Part shown: in pieces, positions 47,846 through 60,630 of the stretch | How positions within the stretch are numbered: the stretch's first letter is position 1 | Layout of the letters: every line of letters starts with the position of its first letter | From: Paracentrotus lividus | Lineage: Eukaryota > Echinodermata > Echinoidea > Camarodonta > Echinidae | Reading direction: 5' to 3' | Length of the DNA stretch: 64,000 nucleotides | Assembly: GCA_940671915.1 (NCBI GenBank) | Contig: CALNVZ010000641.1 | Span: forward strand, 6,376,852 to 6,440,851 | Translations under genes and position numbers: made by a program | The notes under the pieces: model-generated | What the model saw: the letters and a program-made list of their open reading frames with translations, nothing else | Told to the model about the DNA's origin: nothing | Databases searched by the model: none

Positions 47846-49329
47846 TTTTATTTTTATTATATTATTATTTTTTTTTTTTTACAGTGTAGTTTCGCTTAAT
47901 GCCATAGGTGCGATGTAAATGAATGTCGCGAAAATATGCCTCCCAATATATTATTTTCGACTAACGGAGGCCTATCGTCGTGCACATGATTGTTCGTGTG
48001 TGTGAATCATCGGGTTGGGTTGTCAATTGGCTTCCGCCTCAACACTCAAGCAGAAATGAAAAGATGAGAATATGGATGTTGAGAGAAAGACAAAACAGTT
48101 ACTTAGGAGGGGTTTTTTATATCACAAATAGCATCTAAATTAGAACATTAAGCGAAAGGAAGAATGATGACTATATAAAATGGCCAATGAAGCAATGAAC
48201 TAAGGGCGTTGAAACCATATTAGTTCGATGACCTAAGTTGGGAGGTTTCATGACATTTACTCGCCGACATTATTCTGCAGTCAATTATATATTCATATTT
48301 TTGTGCCGATAAATCGGATATTTTACCATTACATCGGCATTTCCATAATCATCTTCAAATCGCGTACGTAACTGAAAATCTATCGGGCTCATGTGCGACA
48401 GCCAAAATCCATCCCCAAAAAAGTACATCTTCAAACGCCGCCCTTGCAGCTAATGCACTCCAATGGGAAGCTTATGAAACACCAACATTTTCTACATTAA
48501 ATCTTGATTGCTTCTTTTGAAATTAGGGATAAGATTATGATCACCTGGATGATATTGCCTAGTCTGCGCCAAGCTCTTGGAAAATGATGCTCGTAAATCC
48601 CTATCCTCTTTCCTTGTCTTGATGTGGGGGCGTTTGACTTGTAAGGGGCGTTCTCACTAAGCCAGGTTTTACACTATACCTGAAGAACACAACTGGCGTG
48701 ATGGTTGAGAGGGGATTGCCTTAACTTTCAAGACCCAAATTCATGCTCTGTTTGGAAACGTTTTTCTACCAAAATAATTTCAAAAACTAACCTTATGAGC
48801 ACATAATTTTTTAAATAAAGAAATTTTATGTATGTACAGCTTTATATCTACTCATTATTTATTATAAACGCTTACGATACATAGGGTACAGAGAGTGTTT
48901 TGAGGATTATTCTCGGACTAAGAATTAAAACGGTCGTTACAAGAACCAATCACTCAATATTATTCAATTCGTTTTCAAAGTGACTCATTTTTTATTATTC
49001 ACCGGATTTAAAATGCTCCATAAAGATTTCAATTTGAGACATTCAGATTGGTACTTTTTAAACTATAACTCATATTTTGTACTTTTTCAAGTAACAAAAT
49101 GATATTTGTTTTTTTCAATCATTCCAAGCAAAGATGTTACAAAGCTTTAAAAAAAAAAAAAAACGTACTAGTGTGAATGAGCATCCAAGTATACGCGAAG
49201 GTGAATGGCCGTCTGTAAAGTAGTACTGGGGCTCTTTCCCTATATTTACACGGCGATGTGGCGGATTGGGATACTGCACTTGTCTGCAACTCCCAAGAAT
49301 ACCGACGTGTTCGTGGTTATGTATTAAGT
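47846..49329. other. Intergenic DNA, nothing recognised
   Basis: T-rich and A-rich tracts only. No gene is visible. Confidence 0.3.
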
Positions 49330-49560
49330 CAGGGGCGCGAAGCGCGGGCGCGGGCGGACAGCAACCCCCCCCCTCCCCATTTATAGCAAACGTGTACAAA
49401 AACGCAAAAATGACCATACATTTGTGCTTTTAGCCTGTTCAGCCTAATATTTTTAGGGAACCATCACTCACATAAAACGTACTAATTATCCCAAAAAAAT
49501 TGTCCCCCCCCATTTTCGCTTGGACCGCCCCCCCCCCCCAATCCATCAATCTCATTCTTT
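49330..49560. repeat. GC motif and C-run segment
   Basis: GGGGCGCGAAGCGCGGGCGC (49333) belongs to the same 'GCGAAGCGCG' palindrome type as 62923 and 63191. C-runs follow near 49364, 49504 and 49529. The minus-strand frames across it arise from the GC-rich motif. Confidence 0.4.
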
Positions 49561-51289
49561 GTAAATCGCGGTATCTGTAATAATTAGCTGATTGGTCGAA
49601 AATGATAGTACACAAAAAAAATAATACTCGTAGACTACGAGTCGTAGTGTAATATAATAATTGATAATGAGAGTGATAATAACAATAATAGTAGTTATAT
49701 TGAAATCTGACATATTGTTGGGTTTTCGTAATCATGCATCACTTAAAATTTCCAGCTGCCGTAATACCGGAAAAGGAATACGGTAAATAATAAAAATACA
49801 TATTCATACCAAATGGTTATATGCCTATGTGCCTAAGAAGTACAATCCTGTACTCTGATTTAAGTACTAATATAAATATTTCTTCAATTATTGACGTCGT
49901 TGTGGTTATAGCGGTGTATAGGAGCGCGGACGTATAGATTCTTCTCTTGCGAGACGTTTTAAATAATTTGAATGCAAAATAGTTAAGACGCCAACGCACT
50001 CTGTGAGAGATGATGATTTGGCCTTCTTAATAACAATGCATGGGACTACACTGATTTTTTTTTTTTTTTCTAGAACAATATTATGTACATTATGATATAC
50101 ATAAGGTCAGTATACTTTGAAAAGCATAGAAAGATTTCCTTCGAATTTTGAAGTGGGGAAGGAAGAATTAAATAATAGAATATCAGGGGCAGCGCCGGAT
50201 CGTTTTTGGAAATTGGGGAGGGGTCTGCACTGTTTGTTATATTATATTTTTGTTATTATAAGCCTGATCATTATCTAACCAGTAAAGTTATAATTGCCTT
50301 ACGTAATTTGAAATCTTATATTATGTATAAATCAAATGAGTAAGGTAGGTATATTCGCATTATATAAACGACGTACACAGTTCTCTTCAAGTATAAAAGA
50401 GGGAAATTCTGAAATACTTTGTGGGCAATACATCATATTGCGTCCTTTTGGCAATATTATTCGCCTCACATCTGGTATAACCAGATGACCTCGAATGGCC
50501 CTATGGACCCAAAATGGGTCAAGTTAACATTTATCTTTTTGTATCGTCTTATCAGACCAATAGATGCCACTTGACTTGTGGGAAAAAAAAGCTCTTAGCT
50601 CACGTCCCATCATGCGGTCAAACTAACCTTGTTTTGCAGCTCTATAATCCAATTCCACTTCACAAAAAAGTATAAACAAATGCATTATTATGAAAGCATG
50701 CATTATCGTCTGTTCACATATGATAAATCGGGTTTCACCATCTACCCATTGTTATTAGACAATAAACCGTCCTTTTTATCTCTTGCCAATGACAACAGAG
50801 CTAATTGAGTGAAAAGGCCAATTGAACTGCCTCCATAATCATTTTCCATTTAAATTATTGGGTGTATTAGCAATATGATCGTGCCAGCATTCCAAAGCCT
50901 GTAAAGATATAAAATAAAAATATGTCCTTTCCCTTATTATTTCCCCTTCAATGATTAAAATAATTTGCCGTAATCATGAACCATAATGATGGTTGGGTAT
51001 ATTATACCGAACAATGGCGTTCGCTCTCGGTAACAATTTAACCAATAATTCGTTTATCATTTCTCTATGGCATGGAAGCGTATACCGATGGTGTATTGCA
51101 TTATGTAATTTTTGGTTAACCAATGTATGCATTATGACCTAAATAATGATCGTAGATGTGTTTCATTGCATTATAAGCCTAGTTAGTTTGTTTCCGTTGT
51201 GAATTTGTAAGTGTGCTACTGTCTTCAATAACTCATACCCTCACATGTTTCTTCAAATCGAGGTAACTATGATTCTCCATTCCTTTAGA
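49561..51289. other. AT-rich intergenic DNA, nothing recognised
   Basis: GGCAGCGCCGGATCG near 50190 faintly resembles a hAT-type end, but no partner was seen. No gene is visible. Confidence 0.3.

Positions 51290-51343
<54 letters not shown>
51290..51343. repeat. C-run followed by (CT)n microsatellite
   Basis: A run of nine C, then about 22 uninterrupted CT units. Confidence 0.95.
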
Positions 51344-51345
<2 letters not shown>

Positions 51346-52145
51346 CCTCTCTAAGGGGTATGAAATTCAAAACAGCTATAAGTCCATGTAATAAACGTAG
51401 ACCAGACAAAATAGGTCAATATGTTATATTTGATGAAATACTTAACGAAAAACGATGGTGAACCTCAAGTCTATTCATAGAATTCAGAGGCCAGGTCGTT
51501 TTACCCATTCAATATTCAATTTAGATGAGACTGTGGTCCGCCTGCCTGAAATTGTTTTCCACAAAAGATGTTTTCACGACAGTGTTGTTCTCAATTTGCT
51601 AGAAGGTGCATTACATGACATGACCTTTTTTATTTGTCTTTTTGCCAACCAGTTTTAATCTTGCTCCATTATTCCATTCTCTTTCTCTCCTCTCTTCTCT
51701 CTCTCTTTCGTCCCTCTCTTTTCCTTCCCTCTTCTCTCTCTTTCTCCCTATCTATTTTCTATTACCCACATCCGCAACCCCCCCCCCCACCCCCCCCCCC
51801 GAATAACGATTTCCCTCCTCCTCCCTCCTCTCCTCCTCTTTCCTGTGCATCCTCACCTTTGTTTTTCTCTCTCCACTCTCTGTTCAGCGAGTTCTGTTTC
51901 AATTATTTCATATTGTGATGTTTTTTCGTATTTACCCTGACGGCGGAGCTTTAAAAAAAAGTGTTTTGTGTAGCTGATTTATATTTATCTTATAAAGCAA
52001 TAAGGTCGTTATTGTATTTGTAGCAAATATGGGACTTAAATCCATTCTGCTTCCCAGCAAAAAGAAAACATGTTGAGGTGGTATTCACATGAATATTTCA
52101 GTCAGCTCATGCATCAATTACAAGTTTTCTGCAGTTGAATATGAC
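51344..52145. other. Intergenic DNA with CT- and C-rich tracts
   Basis: A 67-codon frame at 51455-51658 (MVNLKSIHRIQRPG...) has mixed composition but no known domain or splice context. 51676-51870 is CT-rich, with two adjacent C-runs at about 51778-51800. Confidence 0.3.
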
Positions 52146-52222
52146 TTATTCATGTTTAGCTCCTCCTGAATTATTCATGACTCGCTACTCATGAATTATT
52201 CATGATTAGCTCCTCTTGCGCA
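52146..52222 (+). repeat. Three-copy tandem repeat, about 25-26 bases
   Basis: Units begin TTATTCATGTTTAGCTCCTC, TTATTCATGACTCGCTACTC and TTATTCATGATTAGCTCCTC. All share TTATTCATG. Confidence 0.75.
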
Positions 52223-53017
52223 TGCATCGTTCAGATGAACCAGGTGCGATAATGATAACAATTTTGTGAATATAAATCATCTAGATTTTGTTGAAGAAAT
52301 ACAACAAACAAAGTTTATATATCATCCATTATTGGGAATCTAACCTTTTTGACATAATTATGTAATCACTGTAGGCCTACGTAACTATGGGGATTTCAAA
52401 CTGGCAAATTGCCAGTACTGTGATTGTGTACGCTAAAAATAACGGCCAGTTCGCCAACACCCAAAATAAGTTAAATATCGTGTTTCCAAATAGAATAGTT
52501 GAATCAGTTATAATCATGTATATCAACAAACATATAAAATCAACTACAGGATTAGCAAATATATTATTTTGTCTAATAATATACTCGTCCGGATGGTAAT
52601 ATTTTTAATGCTTCCAAGCAGAATTTCTCGTGGTTTTTTGTTTCCAAAGAACTTAGACCATTACGTCTTGAGAATAATCATATTTCTGATTTATGGATTA
52701 ATTTCTACCGCACGGCCATATTATTCTTCGGTTGTGGTTTCATTTCCATTGAATCTATTCCAAAAATGTTATATAACTTCGATTAAAATCACCCAACCAA
52801 ACCATTATTATTTCGCAGTAAATTACTTCGAATTGATACCACAAAATGCGGTTTATTCATTTCAATTTGCAACACATGACACGTGATGCGAAGAATACAG
52901 TAACATATTTTCTGATACAAGACCAAAAAAGTAATCATTTTCACAGGAAAATGGACTCGTTGTATGACAATTTTTTTCCTCAAAAACAAGTTATTTATCT
53001 AATCTTATTCAGCAGTG
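52223..53017. other. AT-rich DNA, nothing recognised
   Basis: Several short frames, none recognised. No structural signal. Confidence 0.3.
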
Positions 53018-53033
53018 AACACACACACACACA

Positions 53034-53119
<86 letters not shown>

Positions 53120-53165
53120 CTTAATGCTTTCTCTGTCCCTCTCTCTCTCTTTATCTCTTTCTTTA

Positions 53166-53206
<41 letters not shown>

Positions 53207-53240
53207 CCTCTCTCTCTCTCTCTCCCTCTCCCTCTCTTTG
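53018..53240. repeat. (CA)n-(CT)n compound microsatellite
   Basis: About nine CA units run directly into about 39 CT units (53035-53112). A short interruption and a second CT block (53168-53230) follow. Confidence 0.95.
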
Positions 53241-55142
53241 GAAAAGAGTTTAAATAATTTAACTCCTTTTAGAGTGTACTTCTACTCCTTCTAGAGCGTT
53301 TTAAATGCTTTCATATATTCTGAGAGTATCGTAGCAGTGACGTAACTATACAAAAGGCTCTGGGCGATCACATTCCATCACCATCCCACCTCCATAGAAA
53401 AGGGGGGAGGGGGGAAATCGGCAATATAAGAATTTTCCGTTATTACATGCATTTTGATTTATATACAATAAATCTAAATCGTTAAACATAATGTCAACAT
53501 GGTCATTTCGTCTTTGAACTTTACTGAAACCGGTTTGGAACATTTTAAGGATAATGACTACTAATGCAAATCCAAGAAGTAAAAAGGCTTTAGAAAATGT
53601 CAAATACATTTATATTGACTTGACTTTCCATCCAATATAAACGAATCTAAAAATAGGATATCTCTTTGTAATATGAGCAATACAAATAGATTTGACAATG
53701 CAATTCAAGTAATGCGTTATTTTCACCTAATATTGACAACTGCAGTCTAGCGACAACGAAAGATCAACAGTAACTGTTGTACAGTTGTAGATTGCAGTTT
53801 GCATTATTGTACACCCAATCTTATGCAGTAATAATTAACTGTATGAATTCGATTTCCAATTGTAGATATTTTGTAGATGAAATTGCTTCATTTTCGTCTG
53901 CTGAAAATGTTAAAAACTGACACTAATAATGGTTTGTAACTTTAGATATACGATTTCCAAAAGTCGAGTTCTACTGTTTGAAATTAATGTTAAGATATAC
54001 AAAATACAACCATTTTCAAGTTCTTTATTGTGTACAAACTTTTTTTTTTGCTGAATACAGGGTCTAATAATTATTAAATTTTAACTATTTATTTCTATTT
54101 TTTTTTAGATTTCAAGCTATCTTTCATATTGAGCAAAGTTTATTTTCATATACAAAAAGTGGTCACCGTGATATCCAAACTCATTGGTCTTTAGTTTCTT
54201 TTTTAATCACATGTAACAAACATAAATTTAGTAGACATAATCACTACAAGATCAAATCGAACTTACCGAGTTAAGGAGAAAACAATAATATTCCTCTTGT
54301 CACTCATTTAATGTATTAAGTAGGATGTTTTCTTGCGGGGAATGGACAATCCATGAAATGTTTAAAATCGTCTCATCGGGTCTTTAAAACAAGACCGAAA
54401 ACTGGATTTATGGAAACAAATTCGCACTGAGAAACATTATAGAATGCAAATGACTTTTGTGAATACTTTCCAACGTTGGTGCTCAGAGTAGAATAAATGG
54501 CTCGATGACAAATGAACTTCGCACTGTTTGCTAAAGCTGTTGAAAATAAACGTGAGAAAGTACAAGTGAGGAAAATGGATAAATGGTTTTCATTTTGGCA
54601 CAATGATTCGGTTGAGTAACGCCTAGAATAATCAGCCATGCCCTGTTTAGCGAGATAAATTAGTTGGTTTGTTTTTCGGAGCGTTTGTTTAACCAGCACA
54701 TAGTTAAAAAATCGAGGTAACGCACTCGTCCATAGTAATTCCACTAATAAAGGGTATGAAAAATTATTACCACTATTATTTAAAATCGTTTCTCTGCATT
54801 GTCTAATAAAAATGAAATTTTTTATTAGTCAATGACTTGCCAGACCTTCGTTGCAAGCATGTCTTGCAATTACTATTTTCATTCATTTCGTTAAATTGCA
54901 TACCTTTCATTCATTAATTAAGTTAATTACCAATCTGCTATTGTTGTGATCTATTTTTAGAAATTGTATTGATTGAAGATATAAGAATAGTTGCATTTTT
55001 ATTGACTTTTACCAAATTTGTTCTAGAACTAAGTATGTGACAGTAGTCATTCATACTTTTTATAGTGTCCTATTTATGGAAAGGCTGGTTTTAAATTTCT
55101 TTTTTTTTTTTTTTTTTTCTTCATCTAACAGTCCTTATAATC
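53241..55142. other. AT-rich intergenic DNA, nothing recognised
   Basis: A 123-codon minus-strand frame (54373-54744) starts MELLWTSALPRFFNYVLVKQ and ends SINPVFGLVLKTR. It has mixed composition but no domain I know, no splice context and no neighbouring exon. It stays uncalled. GTAGCAGTGACGTAACTATA near 53331 resembles a transposon end without a partner. A poly-T tract lies at 55101-55119. Confidence 0.3.
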
Positions 55143-55159
55143 TTGAGTCTGTTTAGGAT

Positions 55160-55330
55160 ATTTTCTCTCTTCTTCTCTCTCTCTCTCTATCTTCTATCTT
55201 CTCCTCTTATCTCTCTCTCTTTCTCTATCTATCTATCTCTTTCGCGAGCGCGCGCACACATACACAACACACACCACACACACACACACTCACACCTACC
55301 TCTCTCTTCTTCTCTCTTTCTTTGCCTCTC
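55160..55330. repeat. (CT)n-(GC)n-(CA)n compound microsatellite
   Basis: CT repeat, then GCGAGCGCGCGCACACATAC, then CA repeat, then CT again. In reverse complement this is the same order of motifs as 37966-38286. Confidence 0.85.
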
Positions 55331-56115
55331 ATTTTCTCCAAAAACCTCCCTGCCCGTTTTTCTTGGGGTTGGGTGGGGAGTGGAATGGAGAGCTTGCCCC
55401 CTGTGCAACAAGACGCGGCGTCATTTTAAATACACGATGGCACATGACAACTATTTCTCTCCTACGTCACTTTATCCAATGTTTGGTTCCCACATAGGGC
55501 AGATCACATTTCAGCACCCCAGGGGGAAAGTCTTTATGGGAACAAAAAATGTGTCATGTTTGGTTCGCTCTCATTTTTTAATAGTAGTGAGCAAAGATAA
55601 ATGCAATATACTGAGATAAGTAATTAGGTCACATTTCGACTCTCTTGCCTCATCTCTTCTCTCTATTTTATTCCTCTATGTTTGTCTTTAGTGCCACTTT
55701 CGTATTAGTGTGAAGAAACTGTCAAATAAATCATTAAACTGTTAAAACCACAGCGTTTTAAAACTTGTATAGGCCAATATTACCATTATGATTACAATCA
55801 CCACATGTTCTGTTCGTTGAGATAAATTTTAAAGTGTGCGTTCTCCTCTCCTCTCTTCCTCTACTCTCTCTTTCTTCTACTATCTCTATCTCCTCCCCCA
55901 CCCATACTCTCTCTCTCTTCTCGTCTTCTCTCTCTCTCTCTTTGTAAATATTTTTATTATGTTTTGTTTTTGTATTATTTTGTATTGTTTTATTTGTCTA
56001 GTTTGTTTGTGTGTGTGTGCAACGTGCAGGCCCTTCATTGTTTCTGAAAATTAAGGATATATGATATTTTCTATTGGATCAAATATTATTTCAAACATAA
56101 TTTGCTATTTCATGG
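55331..56115. other. Intergenic DNA, nothing recognised
   Basis: The 158-codon frame at 55143-55619 begins in microsatellite. Its tail (TRRHFKYTMAHDNYFSPTSL...) is unrecognised. CT-rich at 55845-55940. Confidence 0.3.
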
Positions 56116-58935
56116 AGGTGTCACATTTACCGGTATATAGTTGAACGGTTTTGTTCCGCCGTTCACCGAAAAACAACAAATTCCAACACTCGGCAATAGA
56201 ACGGCACCGGCCACATCACATTTTTCTTAAATTTCACAGGGTCGGGGTGTCGTTCTATACGGGTCTGTATCGTTCTATACCGGTCCTATACCAGGTCCTA
56301 GCCAGCCTGGTACCGGGCTGACCCGTCCTCATATATAGTCCACGCTTTCCTTTTGTCCGTGTGATTACCGCTTGCCCGCCGGGCTCAACGCTCTCAGTAC
56401 AGAAAGAAAACAAAATTGTTTTCTTCACCGGTGATGACTCACCGTTTCCCACGTTCGCGACCACGTAGCGAAACAAGTTGATACGAAGGACGGGAAACGG
56501 AGGTACCCGGAGATAATACACGGTGGGTCGTGTGATGACCCGTCTTCTGATTTTGCCAATCGTTCATAGCCTCGGCGAATATTTTGAGCATGACTGAACA
56601 TGCTCAAATTTTTTCGCCGGGCATGAACCGCAGGCCTCGGTCGATGGAGACCCGGTGTACGGGCGGTATAGATGGCATTGTAAAGACGGTTTATGAATGG
56701 TGTAAGGACGGAAAAAGCGCTCCCTCATCCGTCACAAAAAGCGGTCGTGCACGGTGGTGGTCGTGAACTGGCAGATCTTCCCTTATGGTGTCTTAAAATC
56801 ACTTATATGGTGTCTTCAAACCGCCTTTGTTTTCGAAGCTCTCGATCTCGTCGCTCTCTTTTTACAGGTCTAGAGAGGAATTGATATTTAAGCTTTTCAA
56901 ACATACATTATAATACTCGAATTATTTTTATTGTCGTTGTCGGGGAGAATGAATTTAAAATGTTGGGTCCTTTTATGGACATTTAATCTAAAGTAATTCA
57001 ATTCTTTTTTTAATGTTGCTCTTTGTTTTGTTTGACATTAGTTTCTAAAGTTTATATTATAACAACTTTGGAAATAAAACCATCTAATTAACTACTTTCC
57101 CAATAAGCTTCAGTATAGTTTGGTCTCATACGTTTTTGCCCAAATTACATGTTTACTTTATAACCCCGCCGTTTTATTAAACAAAATTAGTGTTAGTTTT
57201 ATCGAATATTATTTTAATATTTTCTCCTCGAAAATGTCCCCCTGCTTTTGAAATGATTTAAATCCTGTTAATATCAAATGAAATATTGTTATAATGATAA
57301 AGGGTACTTTATCATCATTCTTTTTTTAATCATTATATTATGAATTGTCTAAATACTTTTTTCATAATCATTTCATTGCATATCTTTTTAGCCGAATTAT
57401 TAACCCCCATAGAATCACATCAAGAAAAATGTCTATACTCAAGTTCAAATTAATTCTGAGATTGTAGGATTGTTTATTTGTATGATCCATGGATTAGTTT
57501 TTTGTTTATTTTTATTTTCATTGTTATACACACGACCACTTTGAGTGATTTTACTGTGATTAAATAGATTAATCAGAACTATACAAGACAATAACTTAAT
57601 ATGATATTATTTTGTAGTAATAAAAATACATGCATAATGCCATTGTATTCTATATCTGAGAAACCGTCTTTAAGAATGCCAAAAATACGAATTTTGTTAC
57701 CCATAGATTGTATATAATTCATGTAATTAATTCAATATCAGTAGGGTATTATGGTTATGTTTGTGAGATAGCAATATGAACCATTTTTCAAGGAAGCCAA
57801 CACAGAATCGGAAATACAAAAAGAAACTTACCCAGGCATTTCCCGACCGAAAATTTAGGGGAAAGGTGCCTAAAATAGGAATTAGTTGCCTTTGCCCCCC
57901 CCCCTTTATCGAACGCCCCTCCCCTAGAATAAATAAATAATGATATACATGTATATGAATGGATGAAGTGACCCGTGTGGAACGACTCCTACCCTGCATG
58001 GTTGTTTGAATAATGATGGGATATTGGACGACCAAAGACCAAAACGCAGACCTATTATATCAATAATAATAATCAAAACCTACAAAATATAATTATTTCA
58101 AAATGAAGAAACTTTGTGGGGAAAAAAAATCCTTTGAGTTTTTCCCGTCTTTTCAGAACTCTAAGATAGAACAATATAATAAGTACGACCAATTCGATAT
58201 TGTATAAAATCTATTATAAAGTGTAAATAATTAAACCAGCACTGAATTGATATGAAAACTTAAACAGAAAAGTAAATGTAACACATGCGACAAAATATGG
58301 GCCCCCTATAAAACTATAATTTCCGAGTAAAGCAGCCCCCAGATAAAGTTGATAATCACCTCCCTGTTTATGTCATATGATTTATTCCTTATGGTATATA
58401 ATACTTTTGTTTTGTAAGAATATTACTCTGGGTATTAGTTTTTAACTCAAATTCATTTAGATATTGATTGATCTTGTTGGTAAACAATCAAGGGGACAAC
58501 TGATTTAAAAGCATAGTTTTCACGTATAGTTTCATGTACTAGGAGTTGGCAAGTTCAGCCACAAGGGGGCGTACTTGATGCGGAAAAAAGGGGAGGGTTA
58601 TCGATTCATGTTCCCCGACCTCACCGCGGTCCATCTCCGTCCTGTAAACGGGCATGAAACGGGCGCGGCGTCCTCATTCAGTCCTTTTACCGCCCTTTTA
58701 ACGACTGGTCCGGTTTAAGACCGTTCTGAAATACCCGGTCATCACCCAAATAAAACTCGGCAAGAGTTCGGCCGTTCTTTAAAAATCCTTTCGGGAACGG
58801 GTGCCCAGCGAGCTCCTATGAACGTGTTGGACGGGCTTCAACCGCTTCACCGTGTGCCTCACCGTTTGCCGCCGTGTGCACAAATTTGGCCAGAACGGTG
58901 GCGAACGGTGCGCCAACACGGCTAATGTGACACCT
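56116..58935. mobile_element. 2.8-kb element with AGGTGTCACATT ends
   Basis: The left end AGGTGTCACATTTACCGG and the right end CCGTGTTGGC... read as its complement (…GGCTAATGTGACACCT) share a 12-base terminus plus a partly matching CCG. Both ends carry GC-rich subterminal DNA with related phrases (CCGCCGTTCACCG left; GGCGAACGGTGCGCC right), extending about 0.8 kb on the left (to 56880) and 0.4 kb on the right (from 58560). The middle is very AT-rich and non-coding. It therefore looks like a non-autonomous DNA transposon, or two related elements facing each other. No target duplication is clear and the superfamily is not assigned. The frames at 56255-56884 are products of GC-richness. Confidence 0.55.
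56583..56607. repeat. Small palindrome TTGAGCATG...CATGCTCAA
   Basis: TGAGCATGACTGAACATGCTCA: nine-base arms around a short loop, inside the GC-rich left end of the 2.8-kb element. Confidence 0.7.
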
Positions 58936-59480
58936 GCATCACAACGTCAATTCATATTATTGACTTTACATATTTGACATATTAGAAGACTATAGAATCG
59001 TTTGAAAATATCTTTTGCTGAATTTAACAAAATATTTTTACTAAAGGAAAATTATAATGACTAGTTATGAAAAAGGAATAATATTTAAAATCATGGTGAA
59101 TTAATATGGATTTCATACAAAGATAGAAGGACTGCCCGGTGGGCGTCAAAATGACATCGATGAAAAATTTACGATTTTACTTATGTCTAACCGAACTATA
59201 TATAAAATTGATCGGTGTGCAATAGACCGATTTACTAAACCACATTCAAATGCATACTTTTTTTTCTGGCGACATAGTAATAAGGTATTCAAACAACATG
59301 TAATAAAAGAATGAACTACAATACATGGAATCCAGTTTGCATACATTAGTTGTTGCTGTGTCAGGCAAGCCTCTGGCAAGCTTTCAGGCTGTCAAGAACA
59401 ACCTTTGTTGAGTTTTTTTTTAAGAAAGTATGCATACAATTTGAATGTACTGGTCTATTGTCATCACCGAGCGGTCCCGT
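58936..59480. other. AT-rich DNA, nothing recognised
   Basis: No gene or repeat signal beyond short homopolymers. Confidence 0.3.
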
Positions 59481-59832
59481 GGGGGAGGGGGGGGGGGTCA
59501 TGAAAGGACTTGTTGGACGTTTTATCCGACAAATTTGCTCCCAGCCAATCAGATGCAAGCATTTCAGTGGTTTATAACAGTTGTCAGTAAGAATATTTGC
59601 TCTCAGCCAATCAGATGTAAGCATTTCAGTAGTTTGAGTTGTCAGTGAGAATATTTGCCATCAGTCAGTCAGATACAAGCATTTCAGTAGATTATAACAG
59701 TTATCAGTGAGAATGTTTACTCTCAGCCAATCAGATGCAAGCATTACAGTAGCTTATAACAGTTGTCAGTGAGAAAATATACACTCATCCAATCGGATGC
59801 AAGCATTTCTGTAGGTTATAACAGCTGCTCTG
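59481..59832 (-). mobile_element. MITE family A, copy 5, with core repeated five times
   Basis: It opens with a G-run and TCATGAAAGGACTTGTTGGAC, as in other family A copies on the reversed side. The core unit (TTGCTCCCAGCCAATCAGATG, GCAAGCATTTCAGT, TTATAACAGTTGTCAGT) then occurs five times, starting near 59532, 59592, 59650, 59712 and 59775, with period about 60 to 63 bases. The expected closing terminal repeat is missing. The units differ from one another by a few substitutions. Confidence 0.8.
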
Positions 59833-60227
59833 GTGCGTTCGTGTCGCCATATTGGTATGCCCACCGGTCGCTGAAGCAGAGGCCTGACCATGTCTGTATC
59901 TCGGCAGCAAATAGACAGATAAAAAGTGTTTTTATGAAGAACTAGGCGCCTTCATGTTTTGCTAGTTTTCTCGACATATTTGGAGCATGAAGTACACAAC
60001 GTTTCAGCCATGAACAAACATGAGGTACAGACTTGGGGCGTCGCAACGCTATAAATTTGAATGGCTGCGTTGGAGCAAATTTTCCGAAAGGAATCGTCTA
60101 TCAATATTGTTACATATTTCTATCACCCCCCCCTCCTCATGCCATAATAGAAGCAATTTTTTAAAAATCCTTTTGTATATAGAATTAGGCACTCTTAACT
60201 GGTACACACACAACAACAACATCAACA
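59833..60227. other. Intergenic DNA, nothing recognised
   Basis: The short frames here (59763-59945, 60020-60325) are unrecognised; the second runs into the perfect hairpin. Confidence 0.3.
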
Positions 60228-60335
60228 AAAGCTTAAGTCAGAAGAACCTTCTTCTGTGTCCATTGGGGTCAAAAAGGCTCAGAATGGCTTATGACCCCAA
60301 TGGACACAGAAGAAGGTTCTTCTGACTTAAGCTTT
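60228..60335. repeat. Perfect 44-bp inverted repeat, 20-base loop
   Basis: The left arm (60228-60271) begins AAAGCTTAAGTCAGAAGAAC and ends TCCATTGGGGTCA. The right arm (60292-60335) begins TGACCCCAATGGAC and ends GACTTAAGCTTT. Base-by-base checking shows complete complementarity. The loop is AAAAGGCTCAGAATGGCTTA. Outside the arms, weak complementarity continues (CAACAACAACATC versus GTGTTGGTTTG). Confidence 0.95.
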
Positions 60336-60630
60336 GTGTTGGTTTGTTTTTATTGGTGCAGGCCTGTCAAAAATCAGAAAGTTTTGCAGAAAATTTTGTT
60401 AAAGTACAATAGAAAGTGCATTTTGTAGAAAGTACGGACTAAGGACCCACCGGAACACCATAAATGGAAAACATATTGATTCAGTTTTTTTTTTTTTTTT
60501 TAATAATTCTTACTAAATGTAAAAATCATGGTAAAAATAGAGAACGAAATATGAAAAGAAGGTGATATAATAATGTTCTCTTACCCATATCCCTCTTATT
60601 TCAAGTCGTGGGTATAGAAAAAAAACGAGT
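60336..60630. other. AT-rich DNA, nothing recognised
   Basis: It contains a T17 tract near 60486-60502. Confidence 0.3.

Noticed and set aside
54373..54744. 123-codon minus-strand frame
   Set aside because: Mixed composition but no known domain, splice site or transcript evidence. One frame of this length is expected by chance in 64 kb.
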